Positions 27,392 to 36,419 of a stretch of 64,000 bases of DNA are shown one piece after another (position 1 is the first letter of the stretch; each line of letters starts with the position of its first letter). Under the pieces are notes generated by a model. The model saw only the letters and a program-made list of their open reading frames with translations, searched no databases and was not told the origin of the DNA. This stretch comes from Gordonia alkaliphila (lineage in GTDB: Bacteria; Actinomycetota; Actinomycetes; Mycobacteriales; Mycobacteriaceae). A program made the position numbers and the translations under genes. The DNA is taken from assembly GCF_023017165.1 (NCBI RefSeq), contig NZ_JALKBW010000001.1, positions 2,232,001 to 2,296,000 on the forward strand, in the 5' to 3' direction.

Positions 27392-28054
27392 GTGGCTTCG
27401 TCGAAGGATTCCGGTGGTGGTGGGGACGCGCGTCGTCGTTCCCGGGCGGAGAAGAAGGAAGAGACGCGGCAGGCGCTGCTCGACACGACCATCGAATTAG
27501 TGGACGAGCGTTCTTTCGGAAGCCTGTCGTTGCGTGAGGTCTCGCGCGGGGCCGGGATCGTGCCGACCGCCTTCTATCGACACTTCGCCTCGATGGAGGA
27601 TCTCGGAGTCACCCTGGTGGAGGACTCGATGCGGGTGCTCCGGCGTGCGCTGCGCGAGGGGCGACGAGATCTGGTCAAGAGTGGAATGCCCAGTGCGCGT
27701 GAGTCATTGGACATTCTGTTCCGCCATGTTCGCTCGGACGAGGCCAAGTTCCGGTTCCTGATCCGCGAGCAGCACGGCGGTGTGAGCGAGGTTCGGCGCG
27801 CGATCAACACCGAGCTGCGGTTGTTCTCCCGTGAGTTGGCCATCGACCTGGCGCGCGTGCCGGCCCTGGTCCGGTGGGAGGCGGACGACCTGGAAACGGC
27901 CGCGGACCTGTTCGTCACGATTATGATGACGGCGGTGGCAGACCTGCTCGACGGAGACGGTCGTCCAGGGGCAGCTGATCAGCTGATCCGGCGCGCTGAG
28001 AGGCAGCTGGTGATGGTGATTCTCGGAATGGGGCAGTGGAAGACTGATGCCTGA
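27392..28054 (+). CDS. TetR-family regulator, likely of the desaturase operon
   Basis: 220 residues from GTG 27392. The helix-turn-helix is at about 30-75 (LVDERSFGSLSLREVSRGAGIVPTAFYRHFASMEDLG), preceded by a Gly/Arg-rich tail. The C-terminal ligand domain is typical. It faces away from the desaturase-reductase pair across 111 bases, so I infer it controls unsaturated fatty acid synthesis, with an acyl-CoA or similar ligand. Its end overlaps the start of the kinase gene by eight bases, so regulator and kinase are co-transcribed. That partner is unusual for a lipid regulator. Confidence 0.85.
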   Translation: MASSKDSGGGGDARRRSRAEKKEETRQALLDTTIELVDERSFGSLSLREVSRGAGIVPTAFYRHFASMEDLGVTLVEDSMRVLRRALREGRRDLVKSGMPSARESLDILFRHVRSDEAKFRFLIREQHGGVSEVRRAINTELRLFSRELAIDLARVPALVRWEADDLETAADLFVTIMMTAVADLLDGDGRPGAADQLIRRAERQLVMVILGMGQWKTDA

Positions 28055-29477
28055 TTCGCGCGTGGGGACGGTCTTCGGTCCCTATCGAATCGAAGCACTG
28101 ATCGGCCGCGGCGGCATGGGTGCGGTGTACCGCGCCTACGACACCGTGCACGACCGCGAAGTGGCGCTGAAACTGTTGGGCGGCACCGGCACCGACGACG
28201 GCACGTTCGCCGAGCGCTTCCGCCGCGAATGTCGGCTGGTGGCGAGACTCGGTGAGCCGCACATCATTCCGATCCACGACTTCGGTGCGATCGACGGCAC
28301 CCTGTACCTGGACATGCGCTTGGTGGAGGGCGAGAACCTACGTCAGGTGCTGCGTCGGGTCGGGCCGCTGCCCGCCGAGGACGCGGTGGCGTTCGCCGAG
28401 CAGGTCGGCGAAGCGCTCTCTGCGGCGCACGCTTCCCATCTCGTCCACCGTGACGTGAAACCGGAGAACATCCTGGTGACGCCGACCGGTTTCGCCTACC
28501 TCGTGGACTTCGGCATCGCGCACGACGGCACCGACTCCGGGCTGACCAAGGCGGGCACGGCGATCGGGTCGACGGCCTACTTGGCGCCGGAACACTTCGA
28601 CAACGCTCCCGTCGCGCCGTCGTCGGACGTCTATGCGCTGGCCGCGGTGCTGTTCGAGATGCTTACCGGCCGGCCGCCGTTCGGCGGGGAGACGGTCAGC
28701 TCGATCATCAAGGCCGCCGTCCTCCAGGACGCGCCGACGCCCAGTTCCCTGAACCCCGACGTCCCGCCTGCACTGGACGCCGTCCTCGCTCGCGGATTGG
28801 CCAAGGACCCGGCGCGCCGTTACGCGTCGGCGGCCGAACTCACCGCGGCCGCCCGCGCCGCGCTGAGCCAGGAATCGGCGACGGAGTTCATTCAGGTCGC
28901 GCCGCCGACGCAGCCCTACGCCGGGACCGAGGTGGCGCAGACGCCGGTGTACTCGGAACCGCTCGGCTACGCGGCGACGCAGCAGTCGGGGCCGCTCGGC
29001 TACCCGCAGCCGGTCGGCTATCCGTCGTCGCAGGCGACGGATTCGGGTGGTGGCCGCACCACTCAAATGGTTCTGGTCGGCTTCATCGGATTGCTGGTCG
29101 CGGCGCTGATCGGCCTGGCCGTCTACTACTTCGGCTTCGCGAACAAGAACGACGACGCCACCGCCGCGTCGCCGTCGACCACCACTCTGACCTCGACCGT
29201 TCCCCCGACCGGGCAGCCGACGCAGACGGGCCCGGCGGCGCCGCCGGCCGGGTCGACGCCGTGCAATTCGGCGGTCGGTGTCGGCAGTGGTGTCACCAGC
29301 TGCCCGTTCGCCGAGAACGTGCGGTCCGCGTATCTGTCGTCGGGTGCCGATGGCGCAGCGCGAGTGGTCAGCGCCACCAGTCCGGTGACCGGAGAGACCT
29401 ATCAGATGTCGTGTGTTCCGGAGTCTGGGATCGTCGTCTGCCGCGGCGGCAACAACGCCGTGGTTCACATCTACTGA
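28047..29477 (+). CDS. Transmembrane Ser/Thr protein kinase with extracellular sensor
   Basis: 476 residues. The kinase domain (about 10-275) is complete: GRGGMGAVY glycine loop, VALKLL Lys, HRDVKPEN catalytic loop, DFG (VDFGIAHDG), and the activation segment TKAGTAIGSTAYLAPEH. A juxtamembrane linker with repeated GY/PLGY motifs follows, then one membrane helix near residues 339-361 and a Thr/Pro-rich stalk. The external domain of about 80 residues has four cysteines (TPCNSA, TSCPF, MSCVP, VVCRG). PknD/PknH-style architecture with its own sensor. It overlaps TetR upstream and precedes two secreted beta-lactamase-like genes. Confidence 0.93.
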   Translation: MPDSRVGTVFGPYRIEALIGRGGMGAVYRAYDTVHDREVALKLLGGTGTDDGTFAERFRRECRLVARLGEPHIIPIHDFGAIDGTLYLDMRLVEGENLRQVLRRVGPLPAEDAVAFAEQVGEALSAAHASHLVHRDVKPENILVTPTGFAYLVDFGIAHDGTDSGLTKAGTAIGSTAYLAPEHFDNAPVAPSSDVYALAAVLFEMLTGRPPFGGETVSSIIKAAVLQDAPTPSSLNPDVPPALDAVLARGLAKDPARRYASAAELTAAARAALSQESATEFIQVAPPTQPYAGTEVAQTPVYSEPLGYAATQQSGPLGYPQPVGYPSSQATDSGGGRTTQMVLVGFIGLLVAALIGLAVYYFGFANKNDDATAASPSTTTLTSTVPPTGQPTQTGPAAPPAGSTPCNSAVGVGSGVTSCPFAENVRSAYLSSGADGAARVVSATSPVTGETYQMSCVPESGIVVCRGGNNAVVHIY

Positions 29478-29491
29478 GTCGAGGGACGTTC

Positions 29492-30397
29492 ATGCGGGGT
29501 GGTCGTGCAAGCATGCGTCGAGGCGGCAGCGCGGTGCTCGCGGTGATCCTCGGCTGCGCTCTTGTGGCGTGTTCCGGCGACGACGCGGTGGGCCCGACGG
29601 CCACCGAAGTGGTCTACGTGACCGGGAGCCAGTCGGTGAGCGCGAGTGCGTCGGCACCGTCGTCCGCCGGGAAAGCGCCGAGCAAAGCCAAGCTGGCCGC
29701 GCGGTTCACGACGCTCAGCGCCGCCCTGGGGCAGCCGGTCGGGGTGTCGATTGCGCCGGTCGGTGGCGGTGAGGTCCTGAGCTTCGGCGATCAGGTGCCG
29801 CAGGTCGCCTGGTCGACGATCAAGGTGCCGTTGGCGCTGGCGGCGCAGCGCAAGAACGGCGTGCTCCCCGCTGAGGCGCCGGCCATCGTGGACTCGGACA
29901 ACGGGTCCGCCGAAGCGCTGTGGGCTTCCCTCGGAACCGCCGAGCAGGCCGCGCAGGCGGTGACCGCGGTGCTGCGCGAGGGCGGCGACCAGAACACGAT
30001 CGTGCCGTCGGTGAAGTCGCGGCCGGAGTTCACTGTCTTCGGTCAGACGGTGTGGGCACTCGACGACGCGGCGACCTTCACCGCGCACCTGCCCTGCCTG
30101 CCCGGCTCCAGCGAGGTGGTGGGATTGATGGGGCGCGTCTCGGCCAACCAGAGCTGGGGCATCGAAGTGATCCCCAACCGCACCACCGCGGTCAAAGGCG
30201 GTTGGGGCCCGAGCCCCGACGGCGGCTACGTGGTCCGGCAGATCGGAATCGTGACTCGCAAGGATGGCAAGCAGACCGCCGTCGCACTCAGCACCTATGC
30301 GCCCGGTGCGTCGATGGGCAGCGGCATCGCCGCGCTCAACCAGGTGGGTGAGTGGATCGGGGCGAACCTGGCGGCGCTGCCCGGCGGCCGGTGCTGA
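29492..30397 (+). CDS. Lipoprotein with class A beta-lactamase fold (LppW-like)
   Basis: 301 residues. Lipobox ALVAC (Cys27), then a Ser/Ala-rich linker, then a serine-hydrolase domain. Active-site motifs are in class A order: STIK (Ser108-Lys111), SDN (135-137) and KGG (235-237, in place of KTG). The omega-loop Glu166 equivalent is not obvious, so it may be an acyl-binding or transpeptidase-like protein rather than a true beta-lactamase. Exported and anchored; cell-wall muropeptides are the likely ligand. It begins 14 bases after the kinase stop and is probably in the same operon, with a secreted paralogue next. Confidence 0.82.
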   Translation: MRGGRASMRRGGSAVLAVILGCALVACSGDDAVGPTATEVVYVTGSQSVSASASAPSSAGKAPSKAKLAARFTTLSAALGQPVGVSIAPVGGGEVLSFGDQVPQVAWSTIKVPLALAAQRKNGVLPAEAPAIVDSDNGSAEALWASLGTAEQAAQAVTAVLREGGDQNTIVPSVKSRPEFTVFGQTVWALDDAATFTAHLPCLPGSSEVVGLMGRVSANQSWGIEVIPNRTTAVKGGWGPSPDGGYVVRQIGIVTRKDGKQTAVALSTYAPGASMGSGIAALNQVGEWIGANLAALPGGRC

Positions 30398-30530
30398 TCG
30401 CGCCCGCATAGCCACAGGCCTCCGATAACGGCCAGGCCACGCCGTGGTCTCAGGCGGGCGGCACGGCTTGGCCGTCGTCCGCGGGATCCCTAGTGTTACC
30501 TCTGATACTGGTGAGGCGTAAGGGGCTTGT

Positions 30531-31412
30531 GTGGTTAAGGTGCGGCGGTTTCTGCTCGGGGTGGGCGTCACGATCACGGTGACCTGCGCGACGATGTCGG
30601 GGGCGGGGGCCGCCGACGCGTTGGATCTGCCGTTCGGCCTCGGCAACGGGAGTCTCGGCGCGGCGACGGTACCGAAGGCCCAGTTGGACAAGAGCTTTCG
30701 TAGTCTCACCAAGTCGATGGCCAAGTCGTTGCCAGGGAAGGTCGGCGTCGCGATCACCCCGGTAGGCGGGGACGTGCCGATCTCGTTCGGCTCGTTGAAG
30801 ACCGCGCGGGCGTGGTCGACGTTGAAGGTGCCGGTGTCCATCGCGGCGCAGCGCCACGTCGGCGCGGAGGCGCTTCCGCAGGAACTGAAGGCCATCGAGT
30901 TCTCCGACAACGCCGCCGCCGAAGACCTGTGGGCCGTGCTCGGCGGCGGCCAGCGGTCCGTGGACGCGGTCACCGCGGTGCTGCGCGAGGGGCATGACCT
31001 GATCACCCAGGTGTCGTCCGAGGTGGACCGCCCGCGCAGTTACCCCGGCCATACGCCGTGGGCACTCACCGATCAGTCGATCTTCGCCGCGCACCTGCCG
31101 TGCCTGCCCGACAGCGGGCAGGTGCTGAACTACATGAGCCACGTGGCGCCCAACCAGCAGTGGGGCGTCGCGAAGCCCCGCACGCGCGGAGTGCGGGCCG
31201 CGGTCAAGGGCGGGTGGGGTCCGTCGTCGGACACCGACGGCCGGGAGGTGGTCCGCCAACTCGCGGTGATCACCACCCCGCGCGGTCAGTACGGCGTGAG
31301 TGTGGCGGCCCTACCGCGCAGCGGATCGTTCAGCGACGGCACCGCGATGGTCACGCGGGTGGGCAAGTGGCTGCTGCGCAACCTCGACAAGTTCCCCGCC
31401 GGGCGCTGCTAG
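30531..31412 (+). CDS. Secreted class A beta-lactamase-fold protein, tandem paralogue
   Basis: 293 residues from GTG 30531. A classical signal peptide (ends near GAGAADA) with no lipobox, so it is soluble and secreted. Motifs: STLK (96-99), SDN (125-127), KGG (226-228), and shared stretches with the preceding gene (VTAVLREG, AAHLPCLP, VKGGWGP). The pair arose by duplication, with one anchored and one released. As in its paralogue, no clear Glu166 equivalent is visible. A 133-base gap with ATG-poor sequence separates the two, so it may have its own promoter. Confidence 0.8.
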   Translation: MVKVRRFLLGVGVTITVTCATMSGAGAADALDLPFGLGNGSLGAATVPKAQLDKSFRSLTKSMAKSLPGKVGVAITPVGGDVPISFGSLKTARAWSTLKVPVSIAAQRHVGAEALPQELKAIEFSDNAAAEDLWAVLGGGQRSVDAVTAVLREGHDLITQVSSEVDRPRSYPGHTPWALTDQSIFAAHLPCLPDSGQVLNYMSHVAPNQQWGVAKPRTRGVRAAVKGGWGPSSDTDGREVVRQLAVITTPRGQYGVSVAALPRSGSFSDGTAMVTRVGKWLLRNLDKFPAGRC

Positions 31413-31529
31413 CCGAAGGCGGCACTCCGCCCCAGAGGAGGCAGCCCAGGCTGCAGCCTGTGGAGCCGACTGCCGCGGATGTGTGGGACTGCCGCCTGTA
31501 AGGCGGAGCGGACGCCGCGACGACGGAGA
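31413..31529. terminator. Convergent gap with short GC hairpins
   Basis: Between the beta-lactamase-like gene and the convergent peptidase gene. CCGCCTGTAAGGCGG (near 31493-31507) forms a five-pair stem. No T tract follows, so any terminator here is weak. Confidence 0.3.
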
Positions 31530-32864
31530 CTAGAAGCTGGTCAGCAGGATGGCTTCGGCGAGCGCGGTCCGACGGATCTCCGCCGGGTCGACGCTCTCGT
31601 TGGGGGCGTGGATCCGGCACTGCGGTTCCTCCACGCCGAGCAGTGCGATCTCCGCGCGCGGCACCGTCTCGAACAGCACGTTGCACAGGGGGATGGAGCC
31701 GCCCTGACCCGAATGCACCACGGTCGCGCCGTCGTACGCCTCGGTCATCGCCGCGGTCAGGGCCGCGTAGCCCGGTCCGTCGGTGCGCGCGGCGAACGGT
31801 GAGCCTGCGGCGTCGGAGCTGATCGCGATGGAGCAGTGCCAGGGCACGTGGCGCTCGAGGTGGGCGACCAGCGCGTCGTAGGCCTGGGCCGGCTCGATGC
31901 CGGGCGGGATCCGCAGGTTGAGCAGCGCGGCGGCCGACGGGATGATCGCGGCCGCGCACTCGTCGATGCTCGGGGCGTCGACGCCGATGACGGTGACCGC
32001 CGGTCGCGCCCAGGCCATGTCGGCTGGGGTACCCGATCCCAGGAGGTCGACGCCGTCCCGCACGCCGGCGTCCGGGCGGAACCGCTCGGGCGGGTACTCG
32101 GCGCCGGTCCACCGCTGGTCGGCGGGCAGTCCGTCGATCGTCGTGTTGCCATCGGCGTCGCGGAGGGTGGCGAGCAGAGCGATCAGGGCCGCCATCGCGT
32201 CGGGTGCGGGGCCGCCGAACTGGCCGGAGTGCACCGCGGTGTGCAGGGCGTCGATCTGTACGCGGACGTTCACGACGCCGCGCAGGCTGGTGGTGAGCGT
32301 CGGGACGCCGACCTCGATGTTCCCGGCGTCGCCGATCACGATGAGGTCGGCGTCGAACAGTTCCGGTCGCGTCCGGACCAGATCCTCCAGGCCCTCGCCG
32401 CCGGCCTCCTCCGACCCCTCGATGATGATGCGGACTCCACACGAGGCGTCGGCGCCGACCGCGCGCAACGCAGTCAGGTGGGCCACCAGGTTGCCCTTGC
32501 AGTCGGCGGCGCCGCGCCCGTACCAGCGGCCGTCGCGTTCGGTCAGTGCGAAAGGCGGTGTGGTCCAGAGGGATTCGTCGCCCGCGGGCTGCACGTCGTG
32601 GTGGCTGTAGAGCGCCACGGTACGACTGCCGGCCGGCCCCGGCCGGTGGCCGACGATCGCCTGCGATCCGTCCGAGGTGTCGACCACCTCGCAGTCGAAG
32701 CCGAGCTCGGCGAACTGCGCCGCCACCCACTCGGCGCTGGACCGGTTGGCGTCGACGCGGGTGGCGTCGCCGTGCACCGACGCGAAGCTCACGAGTTCGG
32801 CCAGGTCGGTGCGGGCGAGGGGCATCTGGGCGTCGACGTGGTCGGCGAGAGGCGATTGGGTCAT
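31530..32864 (-). CDS. M20-family dipeptidase/peptidase
   Basis: 444 residues. Di-zinc M20 metallopeptidase: LYSHHDVQPA (metal His/Asp), RGAADCKGNL (bridging Asp), IEGSEEAGGEGL (catalytic Glu and metal Glu), VIGDAG, and VHSGQFGG at the dimerisation-domain start. The GxGGS end motif HSGQGGSIPLCN and a C-terminal His complete the set. Cleaves dipeptides or removes N-terminal residues in the cytosol. There is no signal peptide. It is followed by the pirin gene upstream on the same strand, ten bases apart. Confidence 0.92.
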   Translation of the reverse strand: MTQSPLADHVDAQMPLARTDLAELVSFASVHGDATRVDANRSSAEWVAAQFAELGFDCEVVDTSDGSQAIVGHRPGPAGSRTVALYSHHDVQPAGDESLWTTPPFALTERDGRWYGRGAADCKGNLVAHLTALRAVGADASCGVRIIIEGSEEAGGEGLEDLVRTRPELFDADLIVIGDAGNIEVGVPTLTTSLRGVVNVRVQIDALHTAVHSGQFGGPAPDAMAALIALLATLRDADGNTTIDGLPADQRWTGAEYPPERFRPDAGVRDGVDLLGSGTPADMAWARPAVTVIGVDAPSIDECAAAIIPSAAALLNLRIPPGIEPAQAYDALVAHLERHVPWHCSIAISSDAAGSPFAARTDGPGYAALTAAMTEAYDGATVVHSGQGGSIPLCNVLFETVPRAEIALLGVEEPQCRIHAPNESVDPAEIRRTALAEAILLTSF

Positions 32865-32874
32865 ACCTCCACTG

Positions 32875-33609
32875 TCACACGTCGAAGGCCGCGTGCATCT
32901 CCCAGTAGACGATTTCCGCGTCGTCGACGGCGGTCACGGTCAGCGGACCGGCGTCGGTGGTGCGCAGCGCGTCGCCCTCGACGATCGGCTCGGCGCCGTT
33001 CACCGAGACCTGCCCGCGTGCCACGTACAGGTGGCCGAACGGCGCGGCCGGCAACTCGATGGCCTGCCCGGCGCGCGGCTGGGCCAGGTGCAGCGCGGCG
33101 AAGCGGTTGGCGATCTCGATGGCGCCCGAGTCGCGATGCTCGGCCCGACCGGACGCGGCCACCACGGGCTCGCCGGAGGCCAGCGCCGCGGCGAGGTCGC
33201 GTTCGGCGTGCGACGGCTCCAGGCCGTCGCTGTGCGGTGCCACCCACATCTGCACCACGCGCAGCTGCTCGCCGCGGTGGCTGGTGTCGGCGTTCTTCTC
33301 CGAGTGCGTGATACCGCTACCGGCGCGCATGTAGCCGAGCGTGCCCGGCTGCAGGACCAACTCGTGGCCGCGGGAATCCTTATGTCGCACAGCGCCTTCG
33401 AGGACCCAGGTGAGGATCTCCATGTTCTGGTGCTGGTGCGCGTCCAAGCCTTCGCCGGCGGCCACCACGTCGTCGTTGTGCACCACCAGGACGCCGTGCG
33501 CATTGCCGAACAGGTCGTAGTTGCCGGTGGCCGGGAAGCTCTGCCAGGACGTGAGCCATTCGTTGGCCCAGTAGTGGCGGTCGGCGGCGGGGCGTAGTTC
33601 GACGGACAT
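32875..33609 (-). CDS. Pirin-family cupin protein
   Basis: 244 residues. Double cupin with the pirin metal motif in the N-terminal barrel (HQHQNMEILTWVLEG, then GYMRAGSGITHSEKN). Some pirins are quercetin dioxygenases and others are redox cofactors; the role here is not visible. The C-terminal cupin lacks obvious ligands, as in the family. It lies three bases after the MarR gene on the same strand, so it belongs to a pirin-MarR-pirin-peptidase run. Confidence 0.9.
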   Translation of the reverse strand: MSVELRPAADRHYWANEWLTSWQSFPATGNYDLFGNAHGVLVVHNDDVVAAGEGLDAHQHQNMEILTWVLEGAVRHKDSRGHELVLQPGTLGYMRAGSGITHSEKNADTSHRGEQLRVVQMWVAPHSDGLEPSHAERDLAAALASGEPVVAASGRAEHRDSGAIEIANRFAALHLAQPRAGQAIELPAAPFGHLYVARGQVSVNGAEPIVEGDALRTTDAGPLTVTAVDDAEIVYWEMHAAFDV

Positions 33610-33612
33610 GCT

Positions 33613-34074
33613 CTATTCCATTCGGTCGAGAGGTTCAGCGAGCCGGGTCATGATGTCGACCAGCTCCTGACCGTCATTGCGGGAGAGGGGAGTGAAGAAC
33701 AGGTGGTTCACCAGGTCGCGGTGGCCGCGGGCGGCGGCCTCGAAGGCTGCGCGTCCCTCGTCGGTGAGGATCGCGTAGCTGCCCCGGCCGTCCTCGGGGA
33801 CCTTTTCGCGGCGCACCCACCCTCGCTTGCACAAACTGTCCACCTGATAGGTCAGACGGGAGGCGGTGAACACCATCCGCTGCGCGATCTCCTTCATCCG
33901 AAGGCGCTGGTCGGGCGCCTCGGACAGGATCAGCATCACGTGGAAGTCGGAGAGGGTCATCTCCGATTCGCTGCGGAGTTGCTCGTCGATCGCGGTGGTC
34001 AGGCGTGCGCTGGTCTCGATGAACAGGCGCCACGCCCGACTCCGCGGATCGGCGTCGTCGATGGTCAGGTTCAT
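33613..34074 (-). CDS. MarR-family regulator
   Basis: 153 residues. Winged helix with LTLSDFHVMLILSEAP-like start, RMKEIAQRMVFTASRLTYQVDSLCKRG recognition helix and the wing VRREKVPEDGRGSYAILTDEG. Its ATG (34074) overlaps the stop of the upstream pirin by four bases (ATGA), so it is co-expressed with its target and likely autoregulates at the palindrome at 35063-35083. Cys residue in the recognition segment (SLCKRG) could give redox sensing; that is inference. Confidence 0.9.
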   Translation of the reverse strand: MNLTIDDADPRSRAWRLFIETSARLTTAIDEQLRSESEMTLSDFHVMLILSEAPDQRLRMKEIAQRMVFTASRLTYQVDSLCKRGWVRREKVPEDGRGSYAILTDEGRAAFEAAARGHRDLVNHLFFTPLSRNDGQELVDIMTRLAEPLDRME

Positions 34075-35045
34075 CGCATGACGTGCGGCATCAGCGCGTC
34101 GTCGGGGATCACGCCGAGACGGCCGGCCTGGTAGTCCTCGATGGCCTGGACCAACTGCTCGCGGGTGTTCATCACGAACGGTCCGTAGGCGGCGACGGGC
34201 TCGCGGATGGGCTGTCCGCCCAGCAGCAGGACCTCCATCGCGGGGCGGTGCGAATCCTGCCCGTGCGCGTCGGCGGCGACGGTGATGCGGTCGCCCTTGC
34301 CCAGCACGGCGAGCTGTCCGCCGGTGATCGGGCGCTGCTCGGCGCCGACGGTGCCGTTGCCCGAGAGCACGTAGACGAGCCCGTTGAAGTCCTCGCGCCA
34401 CGGCACCGACAGCTGAGCGCCCGGTGCGATGGTGGCGTGCGCGAACGCGATCGGCGTGTGGGTGGATCCCGGACCGGCGTGGCCGTCGATGTCGCCGGCG
34501 ATGACGCGGAGCAGGGCGCCGCCGTCGGACGAGGAGACCAGTGCCGACTGTCCGCCCTCGAGGTTCTGGTACTGCGGCGTGAGGAACTTGTCCTTGGCCG
34601 GCAGGTTGACCCACAGCTGAATGCCATGGAACGTGCCGCCGGACTCCACGAGCTCGGCTGGCGGGGTCTCGATGTGCAGGATGCCCGATCCGGCGGTCAT
34701 CCACTGCGTCGCACCGTCGGTGATCAGGCCACCGCCACCGGCGGAGTCCTGGTGCTGGAACAGGCCGTCGATCATGTAGGTGACGGTCTCGAAACCACGG
34801 TGCGGGTGCCAGGAGGTGCCCTTCGGTTCGCCCGGCTCGTACTCCACCTCGCCCATCTGGTCCATATGGATGAACGGGTCGAGGGCGGCCGCCGAGACGC
34901 CGGCGAAGGCGCGCACCACGGGGAAGCCTTCGCCTTCGTAGGAGCGCGGCCCGCTGGTCACCGAGACGACGGTGCGCTCGGAGTCGGCAGGGCCGGCCTC
35001 GGTCAGGCGGGGCAGGGACAGGGTGTCTGCGGTCACGGCGGGCAT
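34071..35045 (-). CDS. Pirin-family protein (long form)
   Basis: 324 residues. Pirin N-terminal cupin with HPHRGFETVTYMIDG (metal His residues) and AGSGILHIETP, and a full C-terminal pirin domain (LVYVLSGNGTVG). Distinct from the shorter pirin downstream. First gene of the operon with MarR and the second pirin, and the promoter lies in the 92-base gap to the divergent 35138 gene. Possibly quercetinase-like. Confidence 0.9.
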   Translation of the reverse strand: MPAVTADTLSLPRLTEAGPADSERTVVSVTSGPRSYEGEGFPVVRAFAGVSAAALDPFIHMDQMGEVEYEPGEPKGTSWHPHRGFETVTYMIDGLFQHQDSAGGGGLITDGATQWMTAGSGILHIETPPAELVESGGTFHGIQLWVNLPAKDKFLTPQYQNLEGGQSALVSSSDGGALLRVIAGDIDGHAGPGSTHTPIAFAHATIAPGAQLSVPWREDFNGLVYVLSGNGTVGAEQRPITGGQLAVLGKGDRITVAADAHGQDSHRPAMEVLLLGGQPIREPVAAYGPFVMNTREQLVQAIEDYQAGRLGVIPDDALMPHVMR

Positions 35046-35062
35046 GGGGTTCCTCCAGCTAG

Positions 35063-35083
35063 TTCAGATTTGAAGTATCTCAA
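35063..35083. promoter_or_regulatory. MarR operator candidate before the pirin-MarR operon
   Basis: TTCAGAT (35063-35069) and ATCTCAA (35077-35083) form an inverted repeat with six of seven pairs and a seven-base spacer (TTGAAGT). AT-rich in a GC-rich genome and placed 18 bases before the pirin ATG, as expected for a MarR site. Confidence 0.55.
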
Positions 35084-35137
35084 CCCGTGTAACCGAACGC
35101 AACCGAAACCTATTCCCGGCCGGTCATAATCAACGGT

Positions 35138-35548
35138 ATGGCCATCAATCCCATGAATGACCGACCTGCCCGCGAGCGGCAACGACTGCGCAAGCTCGCA
35201 CAGGCGGCGATGAACGCGGACCAGACGGTGGATCAGGTCGAGGGCATTCTCGGCGACATGGGCCCGGTGCTGGCGGGGCTGACCGGCACCATCGGCGAGC
35301 TCGACGGCGCGATCGAGAATCTCGAGACCACCCTGGAACGGCTCAACACCTCCCTGGACAAAGTCGACACGACGGTCAACCGTATGGCCGGTGTGGTGAC
35401 GCGTCTGGAACGGGTCGTCGGCCAGGTGGAGCAGTTGGTGGCGCTGGGCGAGGTCGCGATGCGCCCGCTCGGGGTGATCGAGTCGGCCGGCCGCGGCGTG
35501 GTGGGTCTGCTGGGCTTCGGCGACAAGCCGGACCGGAGCAGGGCTTGA
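35138..35548 (+). CDS. Coiled-coil protein of unknown function
   Basis: 136 residues. The centre (about 30-105) is a long heptad-like helix with regular Leu/Val and Thr (TIGELDGAIENLETTLERLNTSLDKVDTTVNRM), which predicts a coiled coil or four-helix bundle. It ends with a hydrophobic stretch (RPLGVIESAGRGVVGLLGF) that could touch membrane. It has the look of phasin-like or DUF948-like proteins, but I cannot assign it. Divergent from the pirin operon. Confidence 0.65.
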   Translation: MAINPMNDRPARERQRLRKLAQAAMNADQTVDQVEGILGDMGPVLAGLTGTIGELDGAIENLETTLERLNTSLDKVDTTVNRMAGVVTRLERVVGQVEQLVALGEVAMRPLGVIESAGRGVVGLLGFGDKPDRSRA

Positions 35549-35616
35549 CCGTCCGCCGTCCGACGAGGCTTGTCTCCTACGATTGACGAAGAGCATTCAT
35601 CGATTGAGGAGCCTGT

Positions 35617-36405
35617 GTGAGTTCTGACTCCAAGCCCGCCAAGTGGTTGGCCGAGGCATTTGGCACGTTCTGGCTGGTATTCGGCGGTTGTGGCAGCGCC
35701 ATCTTCGCGGCCACCTTCCTGGTCGACAAGGACGGTGCAGTAGGCAAGGTCCAACTCGGCATCGGCTTCCTCGGCGTCTCGCTGGCCTTCGGTCTCTCGG
35801 TGCTGACCATGATCTACGCCGTGGGCTGGATCTCCGGCGGCCACTTCAACCCGGCCGTGACCCTGGGCGCCGCGGTCAGCGGGCGCTTCCCCTGGAAGGA
35901 TCTGCCCGGCTACTGGCTGTCCCAGGTGATCGGCGGACTGCTGGCCGGTGCCGCGCTGTTCCTGATCGCCAACGGCAAGCCCGGTTTCAGTGCGACCGGC
36001 AACATGGCGGCAAACGGCTACGGCGACCATTCGCCCGGACTGTACTCCCTAGGGTCGGTGATCGTCGCCGAGGTGATCCTGACCGGATTCTTCGTGCTCA
36101 TCGTTCTGGGCGCCACCCACGGTCGGGCACCGATCGGTTTCGCGGGTCTGGCGATCGGGTTCGCGCTGACGCTGGTCCACCTCATCTCGATTCCGATCTC
36201 CAACACGTCGGTGAATCCGGCACGGTCGACGGCGGTCGCGTTCTTCAACGGCGACGGCGCACTGCCGCAGCTGTGGGTCTTCTGGCTGGCGCCGCTGATC
36301 GGCGGTCTGCTGGCCGGAGTGTTGTTCCCGCTGATGTGGGAACGGCTTCCGTTCGCCCGCCCCGACATCGTCGGCGGCCCCGAGCCCACCGCGGCAGAAC
36401 AGTAA
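35617..36405 (+). CDS. aqpZ: Aquaporin Z-type water channel
   Basis: 262 residues, six membrane spans and both NPA boxes: HFNPAVT (78-80) and VNPARS (200-202). NPARS rather than NPARD, and the FGGCGSA start, point to a water-selective AqpZ type over GlpF. The start is GTG 35617. The last 20 residues are a charged tail. It is followed 14 bases later by a monoacylglycerol lipase gene, so the two are likely one transcript. Confidence 0.94.
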   Translation: MSSDSKPAKWLAEAFGTFWLVFGGCGSAIFAATFLVDKDGAVGKVQLGIGFLGVSLAFGLSVLTMIYAVGWISGGHFNPAVTLGAAVSGRFPWKDLPGYWLSQVIGGLLAGAALFLIANGKPGFSATGNMAANGYGDHSPGLYSLGSVIVAEVILTGFFVLIVLGATHGRAPIGFAGLAIGFALTLVHLISIPISNTSVNPARSTAVAFFNGDGALPQLWVFWLAPLIGGLLAGVLFPLMWERLPFARPDIVGGPEPTAAEQ

Positions 36406-36419
36406 GAAGGAGCAGTCGT

